Source: Sphingobium bisphenolivorans
GTDB lineage: Bacteria; Pseudomonadota; Alphaproteobacteria; Sphingomonadales; Sphingomonadaceae
DNA length: 55,039 nt
Direction: 5' to 3'
Assembly (NCBI RefSeq): GCF_000412635.1
Contig: NZ_ASTG01000027.1
Location: 1-55,039 of the forward strand
The notes beneath the pieces are model-generated. The model worked only from the letters and a program-made list of their open reading frames with translations. It made no database searches and was not told where the DNA came from. The position numbers were made by a program, and so were the translations under genes. Shown one piece after another: positions 25,924 to 34,151 of this stretch. Each line of letters begins with the position of its first letter. Position 1 is the stretch's first letter.

Positions 25924-26940
25924 ATGGCGACGGCGCTTTCGAGGAAAATCCTGAACCGGCTCGGTGACAAGCCGGCACAGTTCGCCTTCACTATGTCGAA
26001 CCTGGGGCTGATCCGCCGCCGCCTCAAACGGCGCTACGATGCGGCGCTCGACAGGCATCGCCCTTCCCTGCCGAGATTGAACGGCCTTGACCTGGCGATC
26101 ATCGAGGGGCTGGAACGGGACGGCCTGTTCGTCACCTCGCTGGATGCGCTTGGCCTCCCGCACTCGGCGGAGATGCTGCGCGCGGCGCAAAAGGTGGCGA
26201 GCGACTGTACCGAGAGCGCCCGGCAAAAGGCACGGGCGGGGCGGGCGTTCATCAGCGCGCCGGCTTCGGCCCTGATCGACAAGCCGGAGATATTCCAGTG
26301 GGGCCTCAATGAACGGCTGCTGGACATCGCCGAGGCCCATATTGGCCTGCCCGTCGCCTATGACGGGATGACGCTCATCTACACCGTGGCAGATGGAACC
26401 GAACTGGGCACGCGCCTGTGGCATCGCGATCGCGAGGACCGCAAGGTGATCAAGGTCGCCGTCTATTGCACCGACGTGACCGACCGTGGCGGCCCCTTCG
26501 AACTGATCAGCCGCGTCGATCCGTCGCAGGGCGTGGATGACCGCTATGAATTTGATTTCGGCACCGAGCAGCTGCTGAGCGAGCGCCTTGGACCCGATTA
26601 TTCCCGCGCCATCGTCAGTTGCCCCGGCCCCGCCGGAACGGTCGTTTTCGCCGACACGGCGCGTTTCTTTCACCGTGGCGCACCGGCCTATGACAAGGAC
26701 AGGGCCGCGCTTTATTATGGCTATTTCGCCACGACGACGCGGCATCCCTTTTTCTGCGAGCGATCGGGCCTGTCCCGGCGTCAGATCGCCGATCTGGCGC
26801 AGGACATGCCGGCGCGCCAGCGCGCCAGCGCACTCTGGCGCAAAGCCCTGCCCTTCTTTCTGAAGCTGATCCCTCCCGCTCCGGTCGGCATGGCTTTCCT
26901 CGCCCTGTCGGCAGCGGGATCGTGCCTGCACAAGGGGTGA
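25924..26940 (+). CDS. 2-oxoglutarate/Fe(II) dioxygenase-like (PhyH family)
   Basis: A 338-residue protein with the double-stranded beta-helix iron triad: H167 and D169 in WHRDRED, distal H250 in FFHRGAP, and R260 in the KDRAALYYGY strand where 2-oxoglutarate would bind. PhyH-type enzymes hydroxylate or halogenate small molecules, and some modify sugars or lipids in polysaccharide clusters. The C-terminus has a hydrophobic stretch (APVGMAFLALSAAGSC) that may attach to membrane. It has a good ribosome site (GAAGGA) and is followed five bases later by a GT2 gene, so a role in modifying a glycan or its lipid carrier is plausible but inferred. Confidence 0.78.
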   Translation: MATALSRKILNRLGDKPAQFAFTMSNLGLIRRRLKRRYDAALDRHRPSLPRLNGLDLAIIEGLERDGLFVTSLDALGLPHSAEMLRAAQKVASDCTESARQKARAGRAFISAPASALIDKPEIFQWGLNERLLDIAEAHIGLPVAYDGMTLIYTVADGTELGTRLWHRDREDRKVIKVAVYCTDVTDRGGPFELISRVDPSQGVDDRYEFDFGTEQLLSERLGPDYSRAIVSCPGPAGTVVFADTARFFHRGAPAYDKDRAALYYGYFATTTRHPFFCERSGLSRRQIADLAQDMPARQRASALWRKALPFFLKLIPPAPVGMAFLALSAAGSCLHKG

Positions 26941-26945
26941 GGAAT

Positions 26946-27866
26946 ATGTCGATCATACAAGCCGCGCAGGACGTCGGCATCGTGGTGATCGGGCGCAACG
27001 AAGGGGAAAGGCTGCGCCTCTGCCTGCAATCGGCGACGCAGGGCAGCGACCGCGTCGTCTATGTCGATTCCGGTTCGAAGGACGGCAGCCCCGGTCTCGC
27101 ACGGACCTTTGGCGTCGAGGTGATCGAGCTTGATGCCGCATCGCCCTTTACCGCCGCGCGCGGCCGCAATGCCGGCTTTGCGCGCCTGCGCGAATTGTGG
27201 CCCGATACGCCGCTGGTCCAGTTCATCGACGGCGACTGCGAGCTTGATCCGGACTGGATCGACGCGGCACGCACGGGAATCGCGAAGGATGCGCGCACCG
27301 CTGTCGTCTTCGGTCGCCGGCGTGAACGCTATCCAGACCGGACCCTCTTCAACCATGTCTGCAACATGGAATGGGATGGCCTCGCCGGCCTTGCGGAAAG
27401 CTGCGGCGGGGATGCGCTGGTCAGGGCGCAGGCCATGCTGATGGTGGGCGGCTATGACCCCTCGCTGATCGCGGGCGAAGAGGGGGATATGTGTTACCGG
27501 ATGCGCCAGTGCGGTTGGCAGATCGTCCGCTTGCCCGACGAGATGACGCTGCACGACGTGGCGATGACGACATGGCGGCAATGGTGGCAGAGAAATCGGC
27601 GCAGCGGCCATGCCGGGGCAGAGGCGTACCATCGCCGCGGCGCGCAGGACCCGAGGCTCATCAAATATCTGCTGAGCAATCTGCTCTGGGGATTGCCGCC
27701 CTTCTGGCTGCTATGGCCTGTGCTGTGGTGGCGCGTCTATCGCCGCTCGGGCGCGATCTATGCGACGCATATCGTGCTGGGGAAAGTGCCCCATTGTTTC
27801 GGGCAATTGGGCTTTTGGTGGAGTAGTCTGCGAGCACGCAAGATGCTGTTGATCGAATATAAATAG
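26946..27866 (+). CDS. Family 2 glycosyltransferase
   Basis: A 306-residue GT-A transferase starting at ATG 26946 with GAGGA upstream. Features: VVIGRNEGERL (nucleotide loop), VVYVDSGSKDGS, the metal-binding FIDGDCELDPDW, then GEEGDMCYRMRQCGW with a catalytic acid region. Hydrophobic residues near the C-terminus (WGLPPFWLLWPVLWW) suggest membrane association. It pairs with the PhyH-like gene upstream. Sugar and acceptor are unknown. Confidence 0.87.
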   Translation: MSIIQAAQDVGIVVIGRNEGERLRLCLQSATQGSDRVVYVDSGSKDGSPGLARTFGVEVIELDAASPFTAARGRNAGFARLRELWPDTPLVQFIDGDCELDPDWIDAARTGIAKDARTAVVFGRRRERYPDRTLFNHVCNMEWDGLAGLAESCGGDALVRAQAMLMVGGYDPSLIAGEEGDMCYRMRQCGWQIVRLPDEMTLHDVAMTTWRQWWQRNRRSGHAGAEAYHRRGAQDPRLIKYLLSNLLWGLPPFWLLWPVLWWRVYRRSGAIYATHIVLGKVPHCFGQLGFWWSSLRARKMLLIEYK

Positions 27867-27898
27867 CTCTGTTGAGCAGGCCTGCGCGGCTCACAGAG
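27867..27898. terminator. Terminator-like hairpin between convergent genes
   Basis: CTCTGTTGAGC (27867-27877) pairs with GCTCACAGAG (27889-27898) with one bulged base, directly after the GT2 stop and before the convergent WGR gene. There is no clear T-run, so function as an intrinsic terminator is uncertain. Confidence 0.35.
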
Positions 27899-27908
27899 GC
27901 CGGGCCGC

Positions 27909-28190
27909 TTAGCCCGTCGCAACCGCTACGAGCCGATAGTCGACCCCGATCCGTTTCCGCGCGCCCCGCCTTTTCCTGAAGATCGCCCGCACATGCCGCC
28001 GCGCCGAGAGCGCATCCGGAAAGCTGAACCTCTGTCGCTGTCCGGCGGCGCCGATCCGTGCCCAGCAGGTTTCGACGACATAGTCCCCGAACAAGTCGAC
28101 GCTCATCCAGATGCTGTAATCGCGCGCGATGTTGCGGACAGGATCGAGCGCGCGCAGATGGATGAGGCGGGGCGGGAAAGGGCGCTCCAT
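27909..28190 (-). CDS. WGR-domain protein
   Basis: A 93-residue protein that is essentially one WGR domain, the fold found in PARPs and some bacterial DNA-associated proteins. The usual W-G-R-I-G is here CWARIGAAGQRQRFSF, preceded by ARDYSIWMSVDLFGDYVVE. The usual middle Gly of WGR is Ala, which is common in bacterial stand-alone members. Such proteins are frequent on alphaproteobacterial plasmids; their role is unknown. It lies 3' of the Fic gene on the same strand. Confidence 0.8.
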   Translation of the reverse strand: MERPFPPRLIHLRALDPVRNIARDYSIWMSVDLFGDYVVETCWARIGAAGQRQRFSFPDALSARRHVRAIFRKRRGARKRIGVDYRLVAVATG

Positions 28191-28280
28191 GACGGCAGGA
28201 TAGGCGGGTGGGATTCCTGCGTCTTACGGTTTGTATGAGTCAGTGTCGGCGCACTGATTCAGTGCGTCGATCAGCAAGGC

Positions 28281-28316
28281 TATACTTAGTAGCTACTGGA
28301 TATCTTATTGGTATCG
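28281..28316. repeat. Dispersed repeat, copy A
   Basis: TAGTAGCTACTGGATATC then TTATTGGTATC, ten bases 5' (in window coordinates) of the fic stop codon. Its core GGATATCTTATTGGTATC matches 33208-33225 at all but one position. See the other copies at 33173, 34178, 45576 and 48796. Confidence 0.5.
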
Positions 28317-28325
28317 CAGGGATGA

Positions 28326-29561
28326 TCATGCATATAGGCGCGGAAATAGGATTTCCAGCGTATCGCTTGGAAAGCGGAGGGAAACCGGCCCTTTGGGTGT
28401 TTCAGACGCGAGCAGACCTTCATCGGTCAACTGCTTGAGAACGCGGCGGGCCGAACGTTCAGGCAGCTGGGTAATCCGTTCCGCTTCACCACGCTCGAAC
28501 TCGCCCCGTATCAGCGCTTCCTGGAGAAGGCGCGTAGCCTCCGTCGGGAGGGTGGGACTGAGCGCGACATAGCGGATGAGCCTTTGCGACAAGGCATCAA
28601 GTTGGAACAGGTCCGACATATAGGCCAGCTGATCCAGGCATACCCGCAAAAACCAGGTTGCAAAGATTTCCAGCCCTTTCAGCGACAGATGACCGCGGCC
28701 GTCGCGATCGCCCTGCCTCACTTCGTCAGCCCACGCCATATGCCGCTTATATTCATTCCGGCCTTCAAGCGCCGATTGAAGACCGCGGGCCAGGCCGCGT
28801 GAGATCGACCATAGGCCATGCGCTCCGATGCCGGCCTTGTGCGCCATGGCGTGGCTCATCAAGCGGCTGACGCGGCCATTGCCGTCGGGAAAGGGGTGAA
28901 TCCAGTTGAAGCGATGATGGGCGGTCGCCATGGCAAGAATGCGCTTTGCCTTGCCGGATCCGACGCCCTGCAGAACGCGTCCCGATGCCGGTTCGAACGC
29001 GAAGCGCAGATGAAAATAATCCATGAAGTCGGGCATCCGGTCGCTGGCCGGTGGCAGATGATTGCCGACTTGGACATCCTGGTCAGGCGTCGCCCGCCAT
29101 TGGCCGGGGATCATGAGGAAGGATCGATCGCCATGACGGATGGTCAGCGTTTCAGCTGATGCGTCCGCGTAGAATTCTCGGTGAAGGTTCCGGATGAAGT
29201 CCGGATCTGCCGGGTCGGGAAGAGTGCCCTCGGCTGCCTGCCGATCGATATGTTCCTGTAGGCGATAATGCGCGACGGCTTCTTGCTGGAGATCGCGCTG
29301 CCCTTCGTCTCGCGCCCCTGCAAGCGCCCGTTCGATGTCGCGGGGGCGCGTGTTGTGGCCTTCGATCAGGTTGCTGTAATAGGTGTTCATCAGCCGGACG
29401 AGGTCTGCAAGATTGGCGGCTGTTCGTGGATGGAGCGACCGTCCCAAGCCCTCTGCCTTGGCGGCGACCTCTGCCAGGAGATCGGGCAGGTCTCCGCTTA
29501 GGGTGTCAATCCGGGCAGGTTCGATGCGACTGGGAGATTCTTCGAGATGGCCGATGGACAT
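28326..29561 (-). CDS. Fic family protein (second)
   Basis: A 411-residue Fic protein with the catalytic motif HPFPDGNGRVSR at about residue 222 and the inhibitory motif SNLIEG at 63-68, again the self-inhibited N-terminal-helix class. A C-terminal winged-helix-like region follows (RITQLPERSARRVLKQLTDEG). I take the ATG at 29561; a TTG ten codons upstream is open. The upstream region carries four TGGCCGAT elements, two of them inside the first codons. It differs substantially from the Fic protein at 20092. A neighbouring antitoxin gene is absent. Confidence 0.9.
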   Translation of the reverse strand: MSIGHLEESPSRIEPARIDTLSGDLPDLLAEVAAKAEGLGRSLHPRTAANLADLVRLMNTYYSNLIEGHNTRPRDIERALAGARDEGQRDLQQEAVAHYRLQEHIDRQAAEGTLPDPADPDFIRNLHREFYADASAETLTIRHGDRSFLMIPGQWRATPDQDVQVGNHLPPASDRMPDFMDYFHLRFAFEPASGRVLQGVGSGKAKRILAMATAHHRFNWIHPFPDGNGRVSRLMSHAMAHKAGIGAHGLWSISRGLARGLQSALEGRNEYKRHMAWADEVRQGDRDGRGHLSLKGLEIFATWFLRVCLDQLAYMSDLFQLDALSQRLIRYVALSPTLPTEATRLLQEALIRGEFERGEAERITQLPERSARRVLKQLTDEGLLASETPKGPVSLRFPSDTLEILFPRLYA

Positions 29562-29649
29562 TTGGCCGATCTTACCGGTGGAAAAAAGCAAGGCAATATC
29601 GAGCTTAATTATATCTCATATAATGTATATGGCCGATCATTTGGCCGAT
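29548..29649. promoter_or_regulatory. Four TGGCCGAT elements at the fic promoter
   Basis: TGGCCGAT occurs at 29548, 29563, 29630 and 29642, arranged as two pairs (spacings 15 and 12 bases), flanking an AT-rich promoter-like stretch (29605-29630) with TATAAT in ATATAATG. The outer pair overlaps the start of the fic coding region. This looks like paired operator sites, perhaps for the Fic C-terminal domain. Confidence 0.45.
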
Positions 29650-29665
29650 AATACTGGAGAATGCC

Positions 29666-30712
29666 TCACCCGCGCGACGCGCCAAGAAGCAGGGGCAGCG
29701 CATGTTTCAGCCAAGAGAGGCTTTGCGGCGAAAAGAGGCCGAGCGGCAGGCTTGAACTGGCGCCCTTCACAAGCGTCTGGTGGATCCCCTGCTTTCGCGT
29801 CGCGGCGCGGCAGGCGGTCAGCCAGAAGACGCTGGAGGCGAGGCGCAGGCTCTCCTCGTCGACATAGCGGGTCCGGCGGTTGCATTCGCGCATCCGGGTG
29901 AGCCAGGCCTTCGCCCAGGGCAGATAACCCGGCCCTTGTTCCGCCGGGCTGATCTTGCTCTTGCCCAGCAGCGCGTGCCGGCGCAGATCCTCTTCGGAAA
30001 AGGTCATTCCCATCTTGGTGAGCCTGGGGGCAAGCAGCTTCATTTTCCGGTCGAGGATCAGATCCTGCTGAAGCCGGACCGTTTGCCCCTGATGCAGGCG
30101 CCGGTAGATGAGAATGCGGGGGAGGTTGGCCATCTCATGCGCTTCGGCGATCTGCAGGAAGACATCGACATCCTCGCAGACGGGATATTCGGCGCGATAG
30201 GGGAATTGTCTGAAGATCGCCGTCCTGCCGGTGACGGAAGATTGCTGAAAGGCCGAGCGAAACAGCAGCCAGGCCGCGATATCCTTTGGCGCGAGCGGAG
30301 GGACGCGTGTCCCCTTGATGCGCTTGGCGTTCTGGCCCAGCTTCCCGGCGCAGCAGCCGACTAGTGCGACATTGGGGTTGGCGCGAAGAAAGCGGACCTG
30401 TTCCTCGATGCGCCGGGGATCGGCGACGTCATCGCTATCGAGCCAGGCGATATATTCGCCCCGTGCATGCTCGACGCCCGTATTGCGCGCCGCCGGAATC
30501 CCGCGATTGCTGTTGTGGCTGACCACGCGCACACGCGGATCGCCTAGCGACTGAACCGCCGCGACGCTGTCGTCGCTCGACCCGTCATCGACCACGATAA
30601 TCTCAAGGTCGCGGAAGGTTTGGGCGATGATGCTGCCGACCGCGTCGCGAATGAAATGCTCGCGATTGAAGACGGGAATGATGACGGAGACAGTGGGGAC
30701 AGGCATGCTCAT
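29666..30712 (-). CDS. Family 2 glycosyltransferase
   Basis: A 348-residue GT-A enzyme with SVIIPVFNREHFI, IIVVDDGSSDDS, the NRGIPAARNTG segment and the metal-binding DXD as WLDSDDVADP. The second half (about 180-340) is a helical extension rich in Arg and Leu, ending with a Ser/Leu-rich tail. It is the last gene of a leftward set with the GT-B-like and PLD genes (12-bp gap upstream). The specific sugar is not readable. Confidence 0.87.
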   Translation of the reverse strand: MSMPVPTVSVIIPVFNREHFIRDAVGSIIAQTFRDLEIIVVDDGSSDDSVAAVQSLGDPRVRVVSHNSNRGIPAARNTGVEHARGEYIAWLDSDDVADPRRIEEQVRFLRANPNVALVGCCAGKLGQNAKRIKGTRVPPLAPKDIAAWLLFRSAFQQSSVTGRTAIFRQFPYRAEYPVCEDVDVFLQIAEAHEMANLPRILIYRRLHQGQTVRLQQDLILDRKMKLLAPRLTKMGMTFSEEDLRRHALLGKSKISPAEQGPGYLPWAKAWLTRMRECNRRTRYVDEESLRLASSVFWLTACRAATRKQGIHQTLVKGASSSLPLGLFSPQSLSWLKHALPLLLGASRG

Positions 30713-30724
30713 TCTCTTTCCCGA

Positions 30725-31843
30725 TCAGGCGCTTTGTTCGAGGAGCGTCAATATGTGCCTCGCCACCCGCGCCGGCACGTCGGGGCCGGTGTCGCCCAGC
30801 GAGGAACTAGCGAAGGCCTGCTGGACCGGCGCATAGTGCGGATGCTCAGAAGGAGCTCGCGCGAGTGCGGGCAGGACATCCTCAAGCCTGTCCACCACCT
30901 CCCCGCATTTCCACTGCGCATAGGAAGGATCGTCCCGCCAGGCGATGCCATGGGCATTGAGGAAGAGGCAGGGCCGTGGCCGCATCAGATATTCCAGCAC
31001 CTGGCTCGATGTGTCGCCCAGATAAATGTCGGCCGCTTCGGTGTAGCTGCCGTCGACCATCGCGAAACTGTCGAGATCGCAATGGACATGCGGCAGGTTC
31101 GCGACCTTCGCCATGACCTCCCGCAATTCAGGCGCTTTCTCCACCAGCCGCTGATGCGGGGCGATGATGACATTATAATCGCTCTGTTCCGCCAACTGCT
31201 CGACGATCTGCCTGCCCCATTGCGGCCATGAGGAGCGATGCGGTTGCCAATGGGGCGTGAAGAGGATGGTCGGCCGCTCTTGCCTGAAGGGCGGGCGCCG
31301 GTAGGTGCGCTGGCGGAAGCTGGCCTTTACATAGCCGGTCGCGAAGATCCGATCGGGGGCGAAACCGCGATCCAGATAGGTCTGGCGCTCCCGTTCGCTC
31401 GGCACGAGCGTCAGGCGCGGGGCGCGGCGGCGGCGATCGTCCCGCGCACTCATGGAGCCGACGCCGTGCGATGTTTTGACGAACCGGGTGGGCAAGGGCA
31501 GCAAGGTTGGAAGCCAGAGGCTGGTTTGCTCGGCGCAAACGGCGATGGGCGCACGGATCAGATGGGGCAGCAGGCGAAACAGCATCGGCAGTTTGGCGGG
31601 CAAGGCGGGGTTGCGGCCGTCGCCGCCTCCCTGCACTCTGCGGAAGCCCGGCGCGCGGCGGATGCGGATGGTGGGTCTGTCCAGTTCCGCGGTCCATCGC
31701 GCGAGCAGCTCTTCATGGACCGATGTGCTCGCCCAAAGATCGATCGGGACGTCGGACAGGCCAGCCAGCGCCTCGACGATCGGGTAAAGATGCGGAATGA
31801 GGAGCGTCTCGCCCAGGAAAAGAAAGGCGACCGGCCCCTTCAT
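30725..31843 (-). CDS. GT-B / CDP-glycerol glycerophosphotransferase-like protein
   Basis: A 372-residue protein. It has KTSHGVGSMSARDD, the interdomain ILFTPHWQPHRSSWP, then IIAPHQRLVEKAP, and the C-terminal IYLGDTSSQVLEYL. The His-rich loop plus the D-x-SS motif recall the TagB/TagF family that polymerises polyol phosphates, and also some sialyl/polysaccharide transferases. Similarity is at the level of fold and motif only; no strong assignment. It overlaps the PLD-like gene by ATGA, so the two probably act together. Confidence 0.6.
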   Translation of the reverse strand: MKGPVAFLFLGETLLIPHLYPIVEALAGLSDVPIDLWASTSVHEELLARWTAELDRPTIRIRRAPGFRRVQGGGDGRNPALPAKLPMLFRLLPHLIRAPIAVCAEQTSLWLPTLLPLPTRFVKTSHGVGSMSARDDRRRRAPRLTLVPSERERQTYLDRGFAPDRIFATGYVKASFRQRTYRRPPFRQERPTILFTPHWQPHRSSWPQWGRQIVEQLAEQSDYNVIIAPHQRLVEKAPELREVMAKVANLPHVHCDLDSFAMVDGSYTEAADIYLGDTSSQVLEYLMRPRPCLFLNAHGIAWRDDPSYAQWKCGEVVDRLEDVLPALARAPSEHPHYAPVQQAFASSSLGDTGPDVPARVARHILTLLEQSA

Positions 31844-32898
31844 GGCCTTCCCCCCTGCCCGTCATGGTGGGCCTGCATGGCGTCCCAGCGCCGGGCAAAG
31901 GCGTCGAAGAGCGCTTCATCCTTCGAGATTGCCAGAAGCTCATTGTTGAGCCAGCGCGATGTGAGCGTGAGATTGAAGCTGCCGAACGCTGCCCAGCGTT
32001 CCCCCGGCCCCTCGGCCAGCAGAAATTTGCTGTGCATGGGAAAGCCTTGGGGATGATGAAAGCGGCGGAAAGAGACGCCGCCAGCCAGGATGCGTTTCTC
32101 GATCCGCCGGGGCACGCGCCGGGTCGTCGCTTCGGTCAACAGCTCCACATGCACGCCCCTTTTCGCAAGCCGTACAAGAAGATCGGCGATGCTCCCGTCC
32201 CGCAAGTGGGAGACGGCGATCCGCAGCCGGGAGCCGGCCTGCAAGGCATCGAGCCGCCCGGGAAGCGGATTGCCAAGGCGCGGAAAGAAATAAATCGTCG
32301 TGCTGTCGGTCACCACGGTTTCGTTCGTATGCCGCACGAAACGCTGGAACAGGAGGCGCGGGCATTCATGCATTTGGCGGGCATGGTCCATCAGCGGCCC
32401 CACTTCCGCGCCAGCCAACTCTACCAGATAATTATGCCCTCGGTCCTGATCGCCGATCTTGCCGATGACCCGCTCGTCCTCCGGCTCATTACCGGAAGGG
32501 TTGAATGATCCGACAAGAGCCACCGGTCGCGGATGGCTGAAGCAGTAAAGCTTCTCATGAAGATGCCGGAACAGTGCGCGATGAACCACCCGGAGCCCTG
32601 AACCGATGCCGCTTTCCCGGTCCTGGAGCAGGCGGATCACGGCGCTGTTGGCGGACTTGAGCCGGGGCGCTCCTTCCACCGCCACCTTGACATTCACCCC
32701 ACGCCGGTGGGCACGAACCAACGCAGCGGCAAGGCGCTCATCCCGCAAATAATAGGTCACCCACAGAATCTCTCCGCCGGCGGGAACGGCATTAATCCGT
32801 TCTTCCAGAAGATCGCGCAATCGGCGCGGCTGATCCGGTCCCCCAAAGAACATCCGGCTGTCATGTTCGTCGCTTGCCTCTGCTTTCAATTTCATCAT
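31840..32898 (-). CDS. Phospholipase D-like protein
   Basis: A 352-residue PLD-superfamily protein with two HKD half-sites: HEKLYCFS...GSFNPSG and HSKFLLAEG...GSFNLT. The usual Asp of HxKxxxxD is Ser in the first and Glu in the second, which is seen in diverged members. The start at 32898 is set by AGGGGG upstream; the frame is open to 33012. The family includes phosphatidyltransferases, cardiolipin synthases and nucleases. Coupling to a glycerophosphotransferase-like gene suggests a phospholipid or polyol-phosphate step, by inference only. Confidence 0.8.
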   Translation of the reverse strand: MMKLKAEASDEHDSRMFFGGPDQPRRLRDLLEERINAVPAGGEILWVTYYLRDERLAAALVRAHRRGVNVKVAVEGAPRLKSANSAVIRLLQDRESGIGSGLRVVHRALFRHLHEKLYCFSHPRPVALVGSFNPSGNEPEDERVIGKIGDQDRGHNYLVELAGAEVGPLMDHARQMHECPRLLFQRFVRHTNETVVTDSTTIYFFPRLGNPLPGRLDALQAGSRLRIAVSHLRDGSIADLLVRLAKRGVHVELLTEATTRRVPRRIEKRILAGGVSFRRFHHPQGFPMHSKFLLAEGPGERWAAFGSFNLTLTSRWLNNELLAISKDEALFDAFARRWDAMQAHHDGQGGRP

Positions 32899-33281
32899 GC
32901 GGCCCCCCTGCTGATGGTTGCTCCTCACATAGAATGTAGGCGCGCCCATTAGCAGCTTTGCCCGGATGGTCGAGTAAAGCCTACGGCCACTCGGCATCGG
33001 CAGATCGGCCATCTATCGGGAAAGCGGCGCATTTATTCAGTCTGCGATCAGAAAGCAGGCGGTCGTACCTATCGCTAAACCATGCGCTATTCCGCACCGT
33101 TTCTATGGATCAAGCGGAATTACGCACATCGGATGGTGGTTATGCGGCCCCAACGTCAGAGCAAACATATCAATAGTATCCATAGGATATTATTGATACC
33201 TATAGGATATCTGATTGGTATCATATTCAGGTCCGGGGTGGACGGACATGACACGCAGACGCGAGTTGAGAGCATTTGGCC
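32899..33281. other. Gene-free stretch between the PLD and BrnA genes
   Basis: These 383 bases hold the PLD promoter side and the 3' side of brnA. The only structure I see is the dispersed repeat at 33173-33227. Open frames here are short and do not look coding. It is more AT-rich at 33160-33230 than its surroundings. Confidence 0.5.
33173..33227. repeat. Dispersed repeat, copies B (tandem pair)
   Basis: Two imperfect units stand side by side: TAGTATCCATAGGATAT then TATTGATACC, and CCTATAGGATATC then TGATTGGTATC. The second unit shares GGATATC-T-ATTGGTATC with copy A at 28281. The units have partial internal symmetry. They lie 55 bases beyond the brnA stop. Confidence 0.5.
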
Positions 33282-33536
33282 TTAACGATGCAGCGCCTGC
33301 TCCAGCGCCAAGCGAATGAACCGCTGATACGGCATGCCCTTGCTAGCGGCTGTCGCCTTGACCTGGTCCAGCAACTCGGCGGGCAAACGCATGTTGACCC
33401 GCGCGTCCTTGCTGCTGAACTCAAACCGCGTTGGCGTAAGCGCAGAAAGATCATAGCCGGTAAGATCGGCGGAACCGACGAAGTCCTCGGCCTCCTCATT
33501 GCTGGACAACAGCGGAAGGGGTTTATCCTTGCTCAT
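33282..33536 (-). CDS. brnA: BrnA-type antitoxin
   Basis: An 84-residue RHH-type antitoxin. The central ARVNMRLPAELLDQVKATA is the ribbon-helix-helix, and the C-terminal GMPYQRFIRLALEQAL is the standard ending of BrnA/CopG antitoxins, following SALTPTRFEFSS. The ATG at 33536 overlaps the brnT stop by 14 bp. It would neutralise BrnT and repress the operon. Confidence 0.88.
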   Translation of the reverse strand: MSKDKPLPLLSSNEEAEDFVGSADLTGYDLSALTPTRFEFSSKDARVNMRLPAELLDQVKATAASKGMPYQRFIRLALEQALHR

Positions 33537-33900
33537 AGTGCCACACCTCCTTGGCGTGCATATAACGGGCGCTGATCGGACGGATAAATCTGGCCCTGTC
33601 CCGTTCGCGCCAGGTGAAGGCCAGAAACACATGACGGCCACTGCTGGCGCGGCCGATCGCCAGAAAGCGCGTCTCCACCGTCGAGTGCGCGACATCTGGA
33701 CCTATGGACGGCGCACCGGCAAACACGCTTTCGATTTCCGCCAGCGTGACACCATGTTTCTGGCCCAGCGACATTTTTGCTATCCATCCCAGAGAATGGC
33801 ATTTGTATGTACATTTGGCAATACTGGACTGCATATCTTTCGGATCGCTGTTTTGGCGCGATCCCGTTCCCGGTCTAATCAGCACATCGAATTTCGCCAT
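33523..33900 (-). CDS. brnT: BrnT-type toxin, fused to a CcdB-like N-terminus
   Basis: A 125-residue frame. From about residue 47 (QKHGVTLAEIESVFAG) to the end (RFIRPISARYMHAKEVWHYE) it is a BrnT-family ribonuclease-like toxin. The first 15 residues, MAKFDVLIRPGTGSR, instead look like the start of a CcdB gyrase toxin, and its ATG overlaps a CcdA-like stop as TAATG. The BrnT W-D-x-K entry is not in this frame: the neighbouring frame reads MDSKNVAG, and returns to this frame at GQKHGV, suggesting two compensating shifts. The true start may be an internal ATG at 33834. Activity of the toxin is therefore doubtful. Confidence 0.65.
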   Translation of the reverse strand: MAKFDVLIRPGTGSRQNSDPKDMQSSIAKCTYKCHSLGWIAKMSLGQKHGVTLAEIESVFAGAPSIGPDVAHSTVETRFLAIGRASSGRHVFLAFTWRERDRARFIRPISARYMHAKEVWHYEQG

Positions 33901-34088
33901 TAGAACTGGCGGTGTTTGCTGAGAGGCAGGCCCCGGCGATCAACATGGGCATTGGAGCTCGCCAGCGCCGCCGCATTGTCTGCCTGCCAGAGCCGGGCCT
34001 GCTCCTTCCCAATCTGGTCACTCAAACTGCTGGGCTTCTTGGCTTGACTGGAAATAGCGCTCTCATGTTGGCCCACCCTAAACTCCAA
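33900..34088 (-). pseudogene. CcdA antitoxin remnant (3' part)
   Basis: The frame ends with ARLWQADNAAALASSNAHVD and then RRGLPLSKHRQF-stop, a near-exact CcdA C-terminal pattern (WxxDNxxAIxxxNxxVxxxGLPLxxxR). The N-terminal DNA-binding half is missing; the preceding 30 codons are not CcdA-like. The TAA stop overlaps the ATG of the next frame (TAATG), as in intact ccdAB. So this is a decayed ccdA in front of a ccdB start. It occupies most of the gap 33901-34207. Confidence 0.7.
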
Positions 34089-34151
34089 GCAGCATCCGTT
34101 TATCTACGCCCATAGATGCAGCAATCCAGACTTTCACCTATGATCAGATGA

